NCBI GenBank assembly: GCA_001600095.1
Contig: BCIX01000002.1
Location: 2,046,001 to 2,110,000 of the forward strand
DNA length: 64,000 nt
Reading direction: 5' to 3'
From: Bullera alba
Taxonomy: Eukaryota > Basidiomycota > Tremellomycetes > Tremellales > Bulleraceae
Part shown: piece after piece, positions 62,327-64,000 of the stretch
Numbering within the stretch: position 1 is the first letter of the stretch
How the letters are laid out: each line of letters begins with the position of its first letter
Notes under the pieces: generated by a model
The model's database searches: none
What the model was told of the DNA's origin: nothing
The model's input: only the letters and a program-made list of their open reading frames with translations
Position numbers and translations under genes: made by a program

Positions 62327-64000
62327 ATGCGGCTTCATGTGGTGAGTCGCGCGAGCGCATCAAGCAGCGTCCGATGCGTGGGATTGCCGCTCATCCGATC
62401 GCTTCCACTCTAGCTCGGCATTGGATCCATAGGGACGCTCGTCACTCACCACATACGGAAAGCCAACCCTACGCTGCCGATCTCATGGATAGTCAAAACA
62501 GCTAGGAAAGATCCCAATACGAGACTCTACCCGTTCGGAAAGGAAGGTCATGCTGTCAATACGTTGACAGTGGAACAAGATGGAGAGACGTCAACAAGCT
62601 CCTCCTATGAGAAAGAAGTATGGCATGACGGAAATGCGGAGAAGATCGCCGTGGAGGAGCACAATCGGGGGCCGATGGGCCTCCCTCACCCGGACGATCC
62701 GAATAGAGATATCAACAGTCTCGTAGTTTGTCTGAAGACGCCAGCAACGTTGCCAGCGCTTTCGAAACTCAAGCCGAGGTTATCGCCCAGCTCGGTAATC
62801 ACCCTGATCCAAAATGGAATGGGAGTCTACGATGAGTTGTGCGCCAACCTCTGGCCAAATCCCGCGACAAGACCCTTCTTCATACTCGGCACGACGACGC
62901 ACGGCGCAAAGTTTGTCGATTTTGGCTCTGTCTCTCATGCCAACAAGCGCGGAGAGGGTGAAATCAAGTTTGGTGTCGTCGATGACCCTAGGAGAGAAGT
63001 CGACTTCAATCAGTGGTTGTGGAGGGCTCCAGTCGCCGATCTGCCTATACTCGCACCTCCACCATCGCCCTCTTTCCCCCTCGATCCGCCTCCTCCCAAT
63101 GCCTCGGTCGATCTCGATTACATCACAGAGACTCTAGGCATTCTCATGTCGATCTCTCACCTCTCACCCTCAATATTGCCCATGCCACATTTACATCATC
63201 AACTACTCTTGAAGCTAGCCATCAACAGTGTCATCAACCCCCTTACCGCCGTCCTCGGAGCCGGTGCGATTCCAAATGGAGCGCTGTACAACTCGGCACC
63301 GGCGGCAAATCTGGTCGACTATCTCACCGCCGAGGTATCTGCTGTACTCGCCGCATACTCGGTTTCCAACTTTTCACCCCACGCCCCTCCTCCCGATGTC
63401 GTCAGGCTTTTCTCCATTGACAGTATCCGGCGGCGAATCCTAGCGACGATTCGAGCTACCGCCAGCAACACCTCTTCCATGGCTGCCGATGTCAGTGTTG
63501 GCAGGCTGAACGAATTGAAGTACATCAACGGCTACGTCATCTCCATGGCCAAACGACTCCGCGTACCGGTCCCAAGTCACCGTATGGTCTCCGCCATGGT
63601 CAAGTTCACCGCAGAGTTGAATAGAGTGAAAAACACTGCCGATGCGGAAATACCACTTCGCATCGCGGAGAGGCAGAAGGAAATCAAGACTGCGCTGGGT
63701 CTACCACGAGTCAAGACGGCACAGGAGGCGGAGAATGAGAACCAGAGGCTGGACCTCCATCTGAGATATGTGAATCTCAGGGAGGAAGAATTGGCGTACA
63801 AGCAGAAGCAAATGGCAAGATTCCAGGGCGAATCGGAAGCGCGATTTCGTCGGGTCAATATGCTCCAGTCGCCCGATCAGATCCAGTTCACCAAGGAGGA
63901 ATGGGTCTTGTTGCCAAGGTTGACACAGGACAATATCCTTACGTCGCTCGAGACTCAGGTCGCCAAACGCCACGCCGAAGCGAGTAAGGCGTCCGACGCC
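62327..64000 (+). CDS. Ketopantoate reductase family (ApbA/PanE) protein, 3' end outside window
   Basis: NADPH-dependent 2-dehydropantoate 2-reductase family. Exon 1 (62327-62341) codes MRLHV; exon 2 from 62414 continues LGIGSIGTLVTHHIRKANP, giving the GxGxxG dinucleotide motif across the intron. Other family marks are VVCLKTPATLPALSKL (Lys of the NADPH/substrate site), ITLIQNGMGVYDELC, ILGTTTHGAKF, and the C-terminal helix LLLKLAINSVINPLTAVLGA with the catalytic Lys and Asn. The usual domain ends near 63620. The frame stays open to the window edge with a charged helical extension (EAENENQRLDLHLRYVNLRE...) beyond the normal family length. No other intron is visible after 62414. Whether it works in pantothenate synthesis is inference; fungal genomes carry several paralogues. 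Confidence 0.82.

Overview
The window is nuclear DNA from a fungus, most probably a basidiomycete yeast of the Tremellomycetes (Cryptococcus/Kwoniella/Trichosporon-type). The reasons are dense genes on both strands, coding exons cut by many short introns (about 45-75 nt, GTRNGY donors, CTGAC/CTRAY branch sites, YAG acceptors), protein families that are all eukaryotic, and a gene set (site-2 protease, BTG/Tob-like protein, SWS1, GIGYF/Smy2, BRPF-like bromodomain protein) that fits basidiomycetes better than ascomycete yeasts. Genus assignment is inference. Exon models were built by hand from reading frame, splice consensus and family alignment; terminal exons are the least certain parts.

Layout. 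1-11.1 kb: site-2 protease (+), coiled-coil protein (+), BTG/Tob-domain protein (-), SWIM zinc-finger SWS1/ZSWIM7 homologue (-), ESCRT-III subunit Vps60/CHMP5 (+), LTO1/ORAOV1 homologue (-). 11.1-18.6 kb: a gene-poor, decayed accessory island holding an approximately 5-kb SNF2-helicase-like pseudogene (-) with a nonsense codon, frame breaks and two local duplications, a diverged fragment of the same sequence beside it, and an intact single-exon FAR1-type DNA-binding ORF (-). 19-28.9 kb: hypothetical protein (+), Elongator subunit Elp1 (-), EMC subunit 3 (+), hypothetical nuclear-type protein (-). 29-39.7 kb: BRPF/Nto1-like PHD-bromodomain-PWWP protein (+), Vta1/LIP5 (+), unknown Ser/Pro-rich protein (+), atypical SDR (-), small predicted gene (+). 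39.8-50.5 kb: mitochondrial block with ATP synthase alpha (-), mitochondrial ribosomal protein bL21m (+), kinesin-14 (-), and bifunctional ARG5,6 (+). 50.7-64 kb: farnesyltransferase beta (-), THEM6-like hotdog protein (+), Sfr1/Mei5-like recombination protein (+), GIGYF/Smy2-type GYF protein (-) and a ketopantoate-reductase-family gene (+) that runs off the right end.

Functional links are loose, as usual for a fungal chromosome. Both halves of the Vps60-Vta1 module that stimulates Vps4 are present, as are two likely Rad51-mediator factors (SWS1 and Sfr1-like), two tRNA/translation factors (Elp1, LTO1) and a divergent pair of mitochondrial genes (ATP1/bL21m). The strongest unusual signal is the decayed SNF2/FAR1 island. 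No rRNA, tRNA, CRISPR array or complete transposon was recognised.
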